Of a DNA stretch of 64,000 bases, positions 54,483 to 64,000 are shown piece by piece. Location: NCBI RefSeq assembly GCF_000264995.1, contig NW_006767438.1:310001-374000 (forward strand), read 5' to 3'. A program made the translations under genes and the position numbers. This DNA comes from Punctularia strigosozonata HHB-11173 SS5 (taxonomy: Eukaryota > Basidiomycota > Agaricomycetes > Corticiales > Punctulariaceae). The notes beneath the pieces were generated by a model. It did not search any database and was not told the origin of the DNA. It worked only from the letters and a program-made list of their open reading frames with translations. How positions within the stretch are numbered: position 1 is the stretch's first letter; each line of letters starts with the position of its first letter.

Positions 54483-56442
54483 ATGTCCTCGATACCGGTA
54501 CGACTTCCCGCTGCCGTCCGATGAGTTCTTGTGCACTCATTGTTTTTGCAGACGCGGCGTACAACGCGCGTAACACGCGCGAGCGCACTCAAAGATAACG
54601 AAAACGCGACCGCCCGTCCTGGACGCACCGCTCCCCGCGCGAAACCCCCATCATCATCATCCACGAACACCGCAGGCACCACCCGCGCGACAGGCGCGAC
54701 GGCGGCGTCGCGAGCCAAGGCGTCGGCGTCGACCAAGCTGAAGGAGAACGGTGATGCCGCCGCGCAGAAGCGCAAGCGCGAGGCCCTCGCCGAGGTCGGC
54801 GGACCCAACAAACCCAAGCCGGCGTCGACCAAGGAATCTGCAACGAAGGGTAAAGCCGTCTTTGACGGCGTCGTGTTGAAGAAGACCGCGACTACTTCGC
54901 AGACGACTGTCGCACCACCGTCCACCGGCACCGCTCGCACCGCTCTCAGGACTCTCAGTGGACATGCACCCGCTTCTCGTAGGACCACACGAGCCGCTGC
55001 TGCGAGCGCGATCACCGTAGCGACTGATCATGCCGTGGTCAAACGGGAGGTCCTGGCCGAAATCGTCGAGGAGATGGAAGTCGACATGCATCCTTCAACT
55101 TCGAAGGCACGACTATCATCTTTGCGGGCAACCAATGAGCGACGAGCGTCGTTACGGGCGGCTGCGGCTGCCAAGGCCGAAGCAGACGAGGAGGATCTCC
55201 GCGCGTACAAGAAGCGGAGGACGTCCTCGGAGGCTGGTGACGAGGAACTCCGGGAAACCGAGGCGCAACTGACGGAGAACGTGGCCGAGGAAGCTGAGGA
55301 GGTTGCGGGGGAGGTCGAGGACTGGGATCAGGGCTGGGACGATCTCGATGCCGAAGACGCAGACGATCCTCAGATGGTCAGCGAGTACGTCGCCGAGATC
55401 TTCGCGTACCTCAAGGAGGTCGAGGTAATGTTCTCCCTTGACGCGGCTACCTTTTTCGACTCATCTCTTTGTAGCAAAAAACCATGCCTAGTCCCCATTA
55501 CATGGACTCTCAGAAGGAACTCGCATGGAAGATGCGGGGCATCCTCACGGACTGGCTCATCCAGGTCCACTTCCGCTTCCGCCTCCTTCCGGAGACTCTC
55601 TTCCTCGCGGTCAACATCATCGATCGCTTCCTGTCTGCGCGAGTAGTGTCTCTACAAAAACTTCAGCTCGTCGGCATCGTCTGCATGTTCATCGCGGCGA
55701 AGGTCGAGGAGGTCGTTGCCCCCTCTGCATCGAACTTCCTCTACTGCGCCGACTCTACCTACACCGAGAACGAAATACTGCAGGCGGAGAAATATATCCT
55801 GAAGACCATCGACTGGGATCTCAGTTACCCTAATCCCATGCATTTCCTCCGTCGTATCAGCAAGGCGGACAACTACGATGTTCAGGCGCGGACCGTTGGC
55901 AAGTACCTGCTCGAGATTTCGTGCTTGGAGTGGCGGTTGTTGCCTGCACCGCCCTCTCTTCTTGCCGCTGCCTCGATCTGGCTCGCGCGGCTGATCCTCG
56001 GAAGGGAAGAATGGGTAAGTGGCCCTGGCATACCTTGTTCATCGACGCTTATCTTCCATCCTTAGACACCGAATCTCGCGCACTACTCGTCGTACCCCGA
56101 GGAGGCACTCATCCCAACAGCAAACATCATGCTGAACTACATACTCAAACCTGTTGTACATGAATCATTCTTCAAGAAGTACGCGTCGCGCAAATACATG
56201 AAGGTGGTTCTTTTGTTTGATGTGGCTTCTGCTGGTGGTTAATCGTGTATCCTTTCTCTGCTTCGTAGGCTAGTGACTTCGTCCGGAAATGGGCAGTCGG
56301 CCAATGGGGTGAGGGTGCCAAGGTCGACCTCTACGCGGATCTGCCGGCACTTCGCGAGATGGCTCGTGAAACCCGCGAGGAGCTCGCCATCGCTGAGGCG
56401 CACGCTCGCACTGCCGAGCTCTTAGGAGAGGCCGACGACTGA
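54483..56442 (+). CDS. G2/mitotic B-type cyclin
   Basis: Activator of the mitotic CDK. The ATG at 54483 begins a 15-nt coding exon (MSSIP), spliced to TRRTTRVTRASALKDNENAT near 54544. The basic, Ala/Thr-rich N-terminus carries a KEN box (TKLKENGD, near 54745) and an RxxL D-box candidate (REALAEVGG, near 54779). After the acidic WDQGWDDLDAEDADDPQMVS, the cyclin fold runs VSEYVAEIFAYLKEVE, intron, SPHYMDSQKELAWKMRGILT, DWLIQVHFRFRLLPETLFLA, IDRFLSARVV, GIVCMFIAAKVEEV (first cyclin box) and PNPMHFLRRISKADNYD. The C-terminal box has SCLEWRLLPAPPSLLAAASI, HYSSYPEEALIP and ASDFVRKWAVGQ. It ends RTAELLGEADD-stop at 56442. The MRAIL-type helix (MRGILTDWL) is intact. Four introns. Confidence 0.93.
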
Positions 56443-56941
56443 AAGACGCCGTTTGGACGGACGCTCAGGAGGACCTCGTCGCTCCCCCGACGCCAGCAGA
56501 CGCTCCTTTACGCAGGTACCCTTATTTATCATCCCTTAACACTATGCCCCGTCATGCACCGCATTGTACGCTACACCTACGCCCGCAGCCGCCGCATCCA
56601 CGCATCTGTTCATCGACCCCCGCTTCCATTCACGCATGTTCATCGGCCAGTCCTGTGCAATCATAATCATTACAGACTACCTCACCATGTTTTCTCGTGG
56701 CGCGTCGCTTTCGGAGCTTTCTTGCCAACACCCAATGGCCACCACACCACACCTATGTCGCATGCCCGTCATCCATGCAAAGCACACTCTGTCGCGTATA
56801 TACTCACTTCGCTGTCTTGTACAGCACGTTGTTCATACTGTTCTATCACTACGTTGTGGACGGCCATCTTGGGACTTGTCACCAGCGCAGATGTAATACA
56901 CCCCTCATTGTTTCTTATATCCTCAATAAATACAACTTCGT
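56443..56941. other. Intergenic between convergent genes
   Basis: About 500 bp between the cyclin 3' end and the 3' end of the following minus-strand gene. Open frames overlap on the plus strand without domains. Confidence 0.4.
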
Positions 56942-57904
56942 TCAGGATAGGATACCTATGAGTCCCAGTGCGACCAAGCGCCGCTCCTTTTCTGCCAACC
57001 AACTCTCATCTTTCAGCCGCGACTGAACCCTCGCGGCCTCCTTCGTCAACTCCGCTTCCTCGTCGGGCGTCATACAGAATGAGAACGCCTCTCCTTGGCC
57101 CAACAGCGCCCTCGCGCGGTCCCAGCCCTTGGTGTCCTTCTGCTTGGGAGCTCGAAACGCCGGGCCCACGCGCGTCCCATTCGTCCCACATGTAGAACAA
57201 CGCAACACGTTCAGAGAAGTCCACCACATCTCCGGGTCGTGTTCTCTCGCGATGGCGATTTGTTTCTCCGTGAAGCTAGCAGAGTCCGCCCGGTATGAAT
57301 GGAGCCGCTCCCAGCACGCGCGATCGCGGGCGTAACCATCGGCGGCGTCTCTGGAAATGGCGTCGCGTCGAGCGTAGACTTCGTCCGAGATGCGCTGCGC
57401 TGTGCCTTCTTTGCGCACGAGCCAAGAGTCGCACCATTCGTCGATCTGGTATTCGTTACCCTCAACGATGGCCGGCTTCCACGTCCGTCTGCAGCCTAGG
57501 CAGACGTATTTCGGTCTGTACCTGTTGCGGCACGTATATGATGGCCGACTCGGAGCGGATGAGATGGCGGCAGTAGGGCTGCTACCGCCGGACGGATAAC
57601 TATAGCGCTCGTTCTCTTCGATTCCCTTGGGTGTGGTGGCGTACGGGCAACAACCATGAGAACATCCTCGAATGGCTACGGCGCCAACGTGGCAGCCAAT
57701 GAATCGGGCGCGATCGCTCCTAGAGCCGTCCGAGTGCCATACGTAGAGGCGTCGGCATAAACTATAGCATGAGAGAGCTTGATAGCGACTGACCGCCTGC
57801 ACGACATGACCGGAATCAGAGAAGTCCCTGATGTGAATCTGTGGGATATTGAAGCCAGCGCTAACTTTAAGGATCCTATCTGAACGTGGGATACATACCA
57901 GCAA
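56942..57904 (-). CDS. Conserved hypothetical protein with two zinc-binding Cys pairs
   Basis: I recognise a pattern rather than a named family. The minus strand reads RNRYRPKYVCLGCRRTWKPA, QIDEWCDSWLVR, a helical region, then MWWTSLNVLRCSTCGTNGTR and VGPAFRAPKQKDTKGWDRAR, ending LVALGLIGILS-stop at 56942. The CxxC pairs (CLGC, CSTC) probably bind one zinc ion. The wide spacing and RVGPAFRAPKxxDxKxW block look like a widespread fungal protein, possibly mitochondrial-ribosome- or nucleic-acid-related, but this is unproven. Upstream of about 57620 the frame (to 57904) is less protein-like and probably includes intron or leader, so the start is uncertain. Confidence 0.6.
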   Translation of the reverse strand: MLVCIPRSDRILKVSAGFNIPQIHIRDFSDSGHVVQAVSRYQALSCYSLCRRLYVWHSDGSRSDRARFIGCHVGAVAIRGCSHGCCPYATTPKGIEENERYSYPSGGSSPTAAISSAPSRPSYTCRNRYRPKYVCLGCRRTWKPAIVEGNEYQIDEWCDSWLVRKEGTAQRISDEVYARRDAISRDAADGYARDRACWERLHSYRADSASFTEKQIAIAREHDPEMWWTSLNVLRCSTCGTNGTRVGPAFRAPKQKDTKGWDRARALLGQGEAFSFCMTPDEEAELTKEAARVQSRLKDESWLAEKERRLVALGLIGILS

Positions 57905-58667
57905 TGATATGTATGGCTGTTGTTACGTTGACCGATGATGGATGATCGTCCGCTCGGTCCCAGCTTGATTTCTGTATGAGCGTCGAGCACAAGGACGGCC
58001 AAGGGCGCGAGAGTCGGCCAAATCTGAGTCGCCGGCAGTCACGTGCGCAGTAAGTCAATGGCAATCCAATGACTTGTCTGTACTTTTGGCAGTACTATAG
58101 TGTACCGTCTTCCTGTCGTCCGACGTCTTAGCCTCATCGATTACCGTGTAATCCATGCGATAGCGGGCTGCGTTGTCCAATCGGTTAGACCCTTCTGATA
58201 GGTCAGTGCTTGCTGACGACAAAACCAGTCATATATCCGTTACTTAGTTGCGTGCCAGCGGCACAGTCGAAGACTGCGGACCATCTTCTCCTTGCGACAT
58301 GCCGTTGGATCTGCCTTGATTGAAGTGGATTCTGCAGCTATTGACATCCCGTGAGACGATGGGGACCTTGCCGAGAATCTCCCATTGCCGTGTATAGATG
58401 ACGTTCAGCCACCGGGAACTCGAAGAACCCCGTGGGCGCCGGACAATGTCGCGAAGAGGATCCGGATATCATCTGCCCTCCCTGGGTAGCTGACCGCATG
58501 AACTCTCCGTCCAGATGGTTGCGAGCGTGTGGGGCGCATCCTCGCCGCTCACTTCACTATCATGAACTGTGCGACGGACTCGACCACCAGTACTGGCAAC
58601 CGCAGAATGGACCGCACCACCGAGGAAAGAGGTGCGATCACCCAGTCACACGCCGCTGCGACGCTTC
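57905..58667. other. Intergenic upstream of the CHAT gene
   Basis: About 760 bp between divergent genes. A 30-base tRNA D-arm-like stretch near 58160-58200 was examined and rejected. Part of 58563-58667 may be a 5' exon of the CHAT gene. Confidence 0.35.
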
Positions 58668-61600
58668 ATGTTGATGACGAACACAGGCGGTGAATGTGGA
58701 GGCACGGGCGAGCCCGTCTTTTCGCCCGAGGAGTCTGCGCACATCTGTGAGGCGATGCTTCGCAAGCTCGGGGAGCGAATGGCGGAGCTTCGGGAGCGGG
58801 TCGGCCAGTCTGGCAGCGACGGGCGCGACCACATCCCCGTGGCGGACGGACAGGAACTCGCCTGCGATCTGCTGGAGTGCCATGCCATCTCCGAAAACCC
58901 GGATGCCGTTGAAGAAGCTATAAAGCTGTTTCGCGACCTTCTCGCATCGTGTCCGTTCGATGCGCCTTCCTACGTCGCGATCCTTGATGGGCTGGGCGAA
59001 GCGCTTCGCGCTCGATATGAGCTCTCCACCAACAAACATGACATTCTGGAGGCGATTTTCCTGCACAACAGATCCCTGAAGTCCCGCCGCCAGAGTAACC
59101 TGAATTTAGCCCCCTCCTTGCATGGCCTTGGGGTCGCTCTCTACACTCGTTCTATAGCGCGGAGGCACAGTGAAGTGACCGACTCAAGAAACGCGGTCGA
59201 TGCACTCCTGGAAGCGTCCGAGCTTCGCCCGCCAGAAGACCCATTGCGGCCAAGAACGTTGGCGTATTTGTCCCTCTCTAAAGTCAAAGCCGCGGCGACG
59301 ACACAAGAGTGTTTCCCCGCACTCGAAGCAGCGCGGGAAGCCGTTGCACTGTCTCCTCAGGGACACAAAGACCACGCGCTCTCCCTCATCGCACAAGCTT
59401 GGGCACTGGCTATGACGTATGTCATATCCGACCCGGCTTCCCGCCCCGAGACCTTACGATCAGTCCATTATACGTGCGATCTTGCGTTGAAAATACGACA
59501 TCCCTACCAATCTCACTGCCTGAGGTCGTTGTCCTTTATCCTGCGGAAACGCGCAGAACACGCGAGAAGCCCTTGCATCCTGAAAGAGATACTCATGATC
59601 TCGAGGCAGGCTTTCATTATCTGTCCCTCATCACATATCTTCTTCCCGTCCAGCGCAACAGGACTGACAGCCGCGCTTTCGGAGGCATTTTCCCAGACGG
59701 GAGACCCAGAATTGCTCGATGAGCAGATCAAGGTCGGACGGGACGTCGTTCAGGCTTGTAACGCTGAGGCCAACGCCAACCGACCTCTGTTGCACAATCT
59801 ATCGGAGGCTTTGCTTTCTCGTTATCGGTTGACAGAGCGAACGGAAGACCTCGCGGAAGCTCTTAAGCTCGCGGAGACATGCGTGCCCTCGTCCGGTGCA
59901 GTGAGGCCGGGGGAAATTCCGTACATGGAATTGGCTGCGTCTGTGCGCTTACTAAATTTCCGTCGACATGGGGAAGTGGAGGACATTGACCACGCCATCG
60001 ACTATTACCGCCGTTGCATCCCCGTGATCGGGGAGAAGGACTGGACGTACACGCTGGGCATGGTGAAGATCGCCGTTGAGGCTCTGCAAGCTCGCTACGT
60101 GCGAACGTTCAACGTCGGCGATCTCCACGAGGCTCTGGCTTTGGGCCGCGGGGAGCTGGCCCGAATACCGACTCAACACATTCGCCGCGGCGAGCTGCTC
60201 AATGTTCTGTCCGCCACACTCCGCTTACTCGCAGAGCATTTCTGCGAACCCTCTCATGCCGAGAAAGCTCTAGAGCTCCATCGAGAAGCTCTCGAGCTCG
60301 TTCCCATCACCCATTCCACTCGTTCCGCATTGGTGGCAGGATTGGCCTCCGATTATGCATGCCTTTGGCAGCTTCGGCGTCGCGCAGAGGATCTTCACCT
60401 TGCCATGAGCCGTTTCGCGGATGTCGTTGGCGAATCAAGCACACCCCCGCATATTCGTCTGCGATACGCGCTGGAGTGGTGCTCTAGCTCCACGGATGCC
60501 GATCCGGATGTGCGTTCGAAGGCATTCGGGCGCGCCTTGAGTTTGCTGCCTCGTATTGTCCTCTTTGGGGCGAATCTGAAGTGGCGCTTGGATGCTCTCC
60601 GACAGTGCCCCGGTCTCGCACGCGATGCGGCTAAGCACGCTATCTTCCGTAACCAGCCCCGCACGGCCATCGAGCTGCTCGAGCAGGGAAGGGCGGTTTT
60701 TTGGAGCCGAGCGCTCACATCCAGACAGCAAATGGAGGGTTTGCCTAATGCACTCGTCGAACAGCTCACGGACATTTCGAGCAAGATCGACGTGGATCAT
60801 ACGGAAGACGACAGCATGATGAGCCGAAGGCGACAGCTCACGTCCGAGTTCGATCGCCTGGTGGGGGAGGCCCGCAAGACCCCTGGCTTCGAGCACTTTC
60901 TCCGTGCCTTGCCAATGTCGAGGCTTCAGGAAGCAACACGGGCTGGACCAATCGTCGTTTTAGTCGCGGACGAAAGGTCTGCGCACGCGCTTATCATCAG
61001 ACATGCGTCAGAGGATGTGCAGGCGTTGCCGCTGCCGGGCGCCGACCTCGCAGCGCTCGAGCGGGTCTCCACCTCTCTGCACACGTGCAACGAGCATGCT
61101 CGCAGCTGGTCCCTGCCTGGCGACGATGGTGGAGAGACCAGAAAACTGCGCAAGTTTCGTATTCAACGATATCCGCCACTCTACACGCACGAGGAGGTGC
61201 TTTCGGTATTGTGGACCCTCATAGTCCACCCGGTCGTCGAGGCGCTGGGGTTGAAGGTACGCCCGCGCTCTGTCACTCATCAGCATCGGCGCGCTCACTT
61301 TGCGCAAAAGCCAGGGGATCTTGCCGCGCGTCCGCGTGTCTGGTGGTGTCTCACGGGACCCACCGCATTCCTTCCAGTGCATGCCGCTGGATTGTATCAC
61401 CAAGCCAACCCAGAATGCGCCTCCGACTACCTCATTTCGTCCTATACACCCACCATCACGGCACTTCTCAGCGCTCAGCGCAATCCACCTTCCATTCGGC
61501 CGGATGGACCGGACATGTCAGTGCTCTTGGTCGCCGAACCCTCAGCCCCCGGGCACGCTCCTCTGCCGAATACGATAGAGGAAATCGACCGATTGGTCAG

Positions 61601-62164
61601 TATTCTGCCAACTGCGGAGGTGCTTCGCCCTGAGGTTGGCGAAGCGACTTTCCAAAAGGTGGTCGAGATGTTGCCTTCTACATCGATCCTCCACCTCGCT
61701 TGTCACGGGCGGCAGGACGAGGATGACCCTCTGAGCAGCGGTTTCATGTTGAAGGACGGCATGCTTAGGTTATCGAAGCTGATGGAGCTGAAGGTGCCCA
61801 ATGCGTCATTGGCTTTCTTGAGCGCTTGCGAATCGGCCATGGGCGACAAAAAGCTGCCTGACGAGACGATGCATCTGGCGGCGGTGATGATGTTCATCGG
61901 ATTTCGCAGCGTGGTCGGGACGCTCTGGTAGATCGTCTCTTGCTTATCGTCCAGTTGGCTTGTGCTAATCTGGAGGACAGGTCTATGAACGATGCCGACG
62001 GTCCGAAGATAGCGGAGCATGTCTACCGCGAGCTCATTGCGAGCCCATCCAACCATCTTGATTATGAGGCGATACCACGCGCCTTGGATGCCGCTGTCCG
62101 TAACCTGCGTGCTGAAGGCGCACATCCAAGCCGATGGGCGACGTGGATACATATGGGAATATAG
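58668..62164 (+). CDS. TPR-CHAT domain protein (caspase-like peptidase fold)
   Basis: A large protein, about 1,150 residues, with N-terminal helical repeats (tetratricopeptide-like, for example AVEEAIKLFRDLLASCPFDA, LAEALKLAETCV, ALELHREALELVP) and a C-terminal CHAT domain (clan CD, related to caspases and separase). The catalytic His lies in SILHLACHGRQDEDD (CAC at 61704-61706) and the catalytic Cys in LAFLSACESAMGD (TGC at 61827-61829); both are present. RTAIELLEQGRAVFWSRALT marks the usual junction between repeats and the CHAT domain. The intron at 61928-61980 joins SVVGTLW to SMNDADGPKIAEHVYRELIA, ending at 62164. The start is taken at the ATG at 58668; the frame is open upstream, but only from a GTG, so a short 5' exon is possible. 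Fungal targets are unknown. Bacterial CHAT peptidases act in defence and cell death. Confidence 0.87.
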
Positions 62165-62421
62165 TACCTGTACCATCTGTAACATAGGAATGCTATGGCT
62201 TCGACTTCTAGGCGATTTCTCCCTTCAGCTTGTGTCTCGAGTCGGGGTCAAACGCCGCGAAGTTCGATAAGTTCGAGCGCGAACAGGACAGTGATCGAGC
62301 AAAGTGAGCGTGGGAAGAATGTCTGAAAGCGACGCGTGGATAAGCTGAAGCTGACGCGTACCGCGCTTGCGCGCATCGGTCCGCTACTTGTTGTGTTCAT
62401 CTCATCCTCTCCTCGTTCCCT

Positions 62422-64000
62422 ATGGCAGAAAAACCGGTTGCTTCGATTGCGGTGCCCGCTAAGGACCCTAAGAAGAAAGAAACCAAAGATCCTAAGGACG
62501 GTCCTTCCAAACCCAATGGCGACGCCAAGGAGGAGCAGGAGTTGGTGCGTCCTGTACACGCGATCTAGTCAGGAATAGGATTTGACCATAGCCTGCTACA
62601 GTCGGATGAGGATCTCCAGCTGAAGGGAGAGCTTGAGATGCTGGTGGAACGATTGAAGGTGTGCTCACTCTCGACTTGCGTGATGTTGTCCCGCTGAACC
62701 ACTTGTAGGAGCCAAACACGGATCTGTATCGCCCAGCACTGGAGACGCTACGAACATTAATACGAACATCGACCTCGTCAATGACGTCCGTGCCGAAACC
62801 ACTCAAATTCCTCCGGCCACATTATCCAGATTTACAAGCTCTGTACGATTCATGGCCTGCGTCTGAAGACAAGGTAAGGATGCGTATGCAGGACCGTAAC
62901 GCCCGTCTTACCATCTCTCTATTACAGAGCCTCTTTGCGGACATACTCTCCGTCCTGGCCATGACCTACTCCGACACCCAACCACGGGGAACGCTCCGCT
63001 ATCGCCTTCTCTCAGCTTCCCTTCTCCCTTCAACGTCGTCCCTCTCCGACCCTGGCTCCTGGGGGCACGAGTATGTTCGGCATCTAGCGGCTGAGCTGGG
63101 TGAAGAGTATATTGACCGGTTGGAGGAGAAGCAAGACGCTACCAAGGTACTCGGGACCATAGAAGAACTACATGCCTTGGCGTTACAATGTGCTACCTTC
63201 TTACTTGGACACAATGCCGAACCGGATGCTGTCGACCTATTGGAGGAGTTGGAGATTGTAGACCGCATAGCGGAACTGGTCGACGAGAACACATACGGGC
63301 GGGTATGTGCATACATGGTCCGGTATGTACCTATGTATGACATTGCAAGGCGTCGATCTTACCTATACATAGCTGTGTCAATCTCCTCCCTCCTCCCGAC
63401 GACGTTGCCTTCCTCCGCACCGCACACAAGATCTACATCCAGCACCAGAAATTCCCTGAAGCGCTCACCCTCGCCATCCGACTGAACGATCAGGAGCTCA
63501 TTCGGGACGACTTCAACGCGCCCGGAAATCCGTGCGTTACGCTTCGGCTGCTCTTTAGTTGACCTGGCTGACGATATCGCGCTCAGACTCATGAAACGCC
63601 AGTTAGCGTTCATCCTTGCGCGCGCGCAGATTCCGATCGAGTGGTTACGGCCCCCATCAGCCGAGGAGGACGATGCGGCCGACTTCCAAGACGAGCTCCC
63701 GGACGATTTGCTCGAGTGTTTGAGCAACAGTCGGCTAAGCACGCACTTCAAGGCATTCGGCAAGGAAGTCGGCGTAGAGGAGCCGAAGAGTTTGGAAGAC
63801 GTATATAAGTCACACCTAGAAAACACCAGTAAGCATGGAACGCTACCTTGTTGGAATATTCCTGACCATCCTCAGGGGCGGGCGCTACGCAGAATGTGGA
63901 CTCCGCAAGGGCTAATCTTGCGGGCACTTTCGTCAACGCGTTTGTCAACGCTGGATTCGGTAACGACAAGCTCATGGCCGAAGCGGAGGAAGGAAACAGC
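62422..64000 (+). CDS. RPN1: 26S proteasome regulatory subunit RPN1 (5' part)
   Basis: The largest base subunit of the 19S regulatory particle, which binds ubiquitin-like shuttle factors. The ATG at 62422 gives MAEKPVASIAVPAKDPKKKE (Lys-rich start), then SDEDLQLKGELEMLVERLK, EPNTDLYRPALETLRTLIRT, VPKPLKFLRPHYPDLQALYD, FADILSVLAMTYSDTQPRGT, LRYRLL, DPGSWGHEYVRHLAAELGEE, YGRVCAYMVRCVNLLPPDDV, FPEALTLAIRLNDQELIRDD and MKRQLAFILARAQI. The order matches RPN1/PSMD2. Seven or more short introns are present. The gene runs off the right edge in NAFVNAGFGNDKLMAEAEEG, roughly 40% into the protein. Confidence 0.93.

Noticed and set aside
58150-58215. tRNA-like stretch (GTCCAATCGGTTAGAC followed by CCTTCTGATAGG)
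   Set aside because: It resembles a D-arm and an anticodon arm, but the acceptor stem does not pair and no GGTTCGAATCC-type T-arm follows, even allowing an intron.
1-64000. Transposons, LTR elements, CRISPR arrays or rRNA genes
   Set aside because: No reverse transcriptase, integrase, transposase or capsid motifs, no paired long terminal repeats and no regularly spaced direct repeats were seen by eye.

Overview
This window is nuclear DNA from a filamentous basidiomycete, most likely an Agaricomycete. The genes are split by many introns of about 50-70 bp with GT..AG ends. They include families expanded in or typical of mushroom-forming fungi: a TKL-like kinase, a FunK1-type kinase remnant, TPR-CHAT proteins, F-box/SDLDLYV proteins and TauD-like dioxygenases. 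Beta-tubulin, RPN1, mitotic cyclin B and PTEN also have basidiomycete-like sequence. I recognise no transposon, virus copy, tRNA, rRNA or CRISPR array.

Layout. 1-7 kb: a secreted protein with a Pro/Ala/Lys repeat tail, two decayed tandem F-box-family copies on the minus strand, and a DHA1-type MFS exporter. 8-17 kb: a non-RD kinase, a family 25 glycosyltransferase and a complete QDE-1-type RNA-dependent RNA polymerase with a DYDGD catalytic loop. 17-21 kb: beta-tubulin and a PTEN/TEP1 phosphatase, head to head. 22-29 kb: two paralogous secreted germin-like cupins, duplicated together with their promoters, flanking a TauD/TfdA dioxygenase. 29.5-43 kb: two paralogous CCCH + RBR ubiquitin ligases, one with a long GW/WG-rich region, enclosing a GH16 glucanase, an SHB17-type phosphatase and a tiny ATP synthase subunit k gene. 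43-51.5 kb: two low-complexity proteins, a P-loop YFH7-like kinase and an alpha/beta hydrolase. 51.5-64 kb: a FunK1 kinase scrap, a NADAR protein, cyclin B, a zinc-binding hypothetical protein, a TPR-CHAT caspase-like protein and the 5' part of RPN1, cut by the window edge.

Three themes stand out. (1) Micro-exons: the metal-binding HxH motif of both cupins is assembled from four consecutive exons of 9, 16, 5 and 16 nt, with the same sizes and phases in both copies. Other micro-exons are seen in the TauD-like gene (13 and 19 nt), the SHB17-like gene (11 and 26 nt), ATP19 (15 nt) and beta-tubulin (16 nt). (2) RNA silencing: an RdRP lies about 17 kb from a CCCH/RBR protein with about 15 GW dipeptides, which resembles an Argonaute hook; its paralogue lacks the repeats. 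(3) Gene duplication with divergence, seen in the cupins, the RBR ligases and the F-box copies.

Gene models were built by hand from reading frames, splice signals and family knowledge. Internal exon edges are firm where phase and conserved motifs agree, and 5' ends are marked where uncertain.
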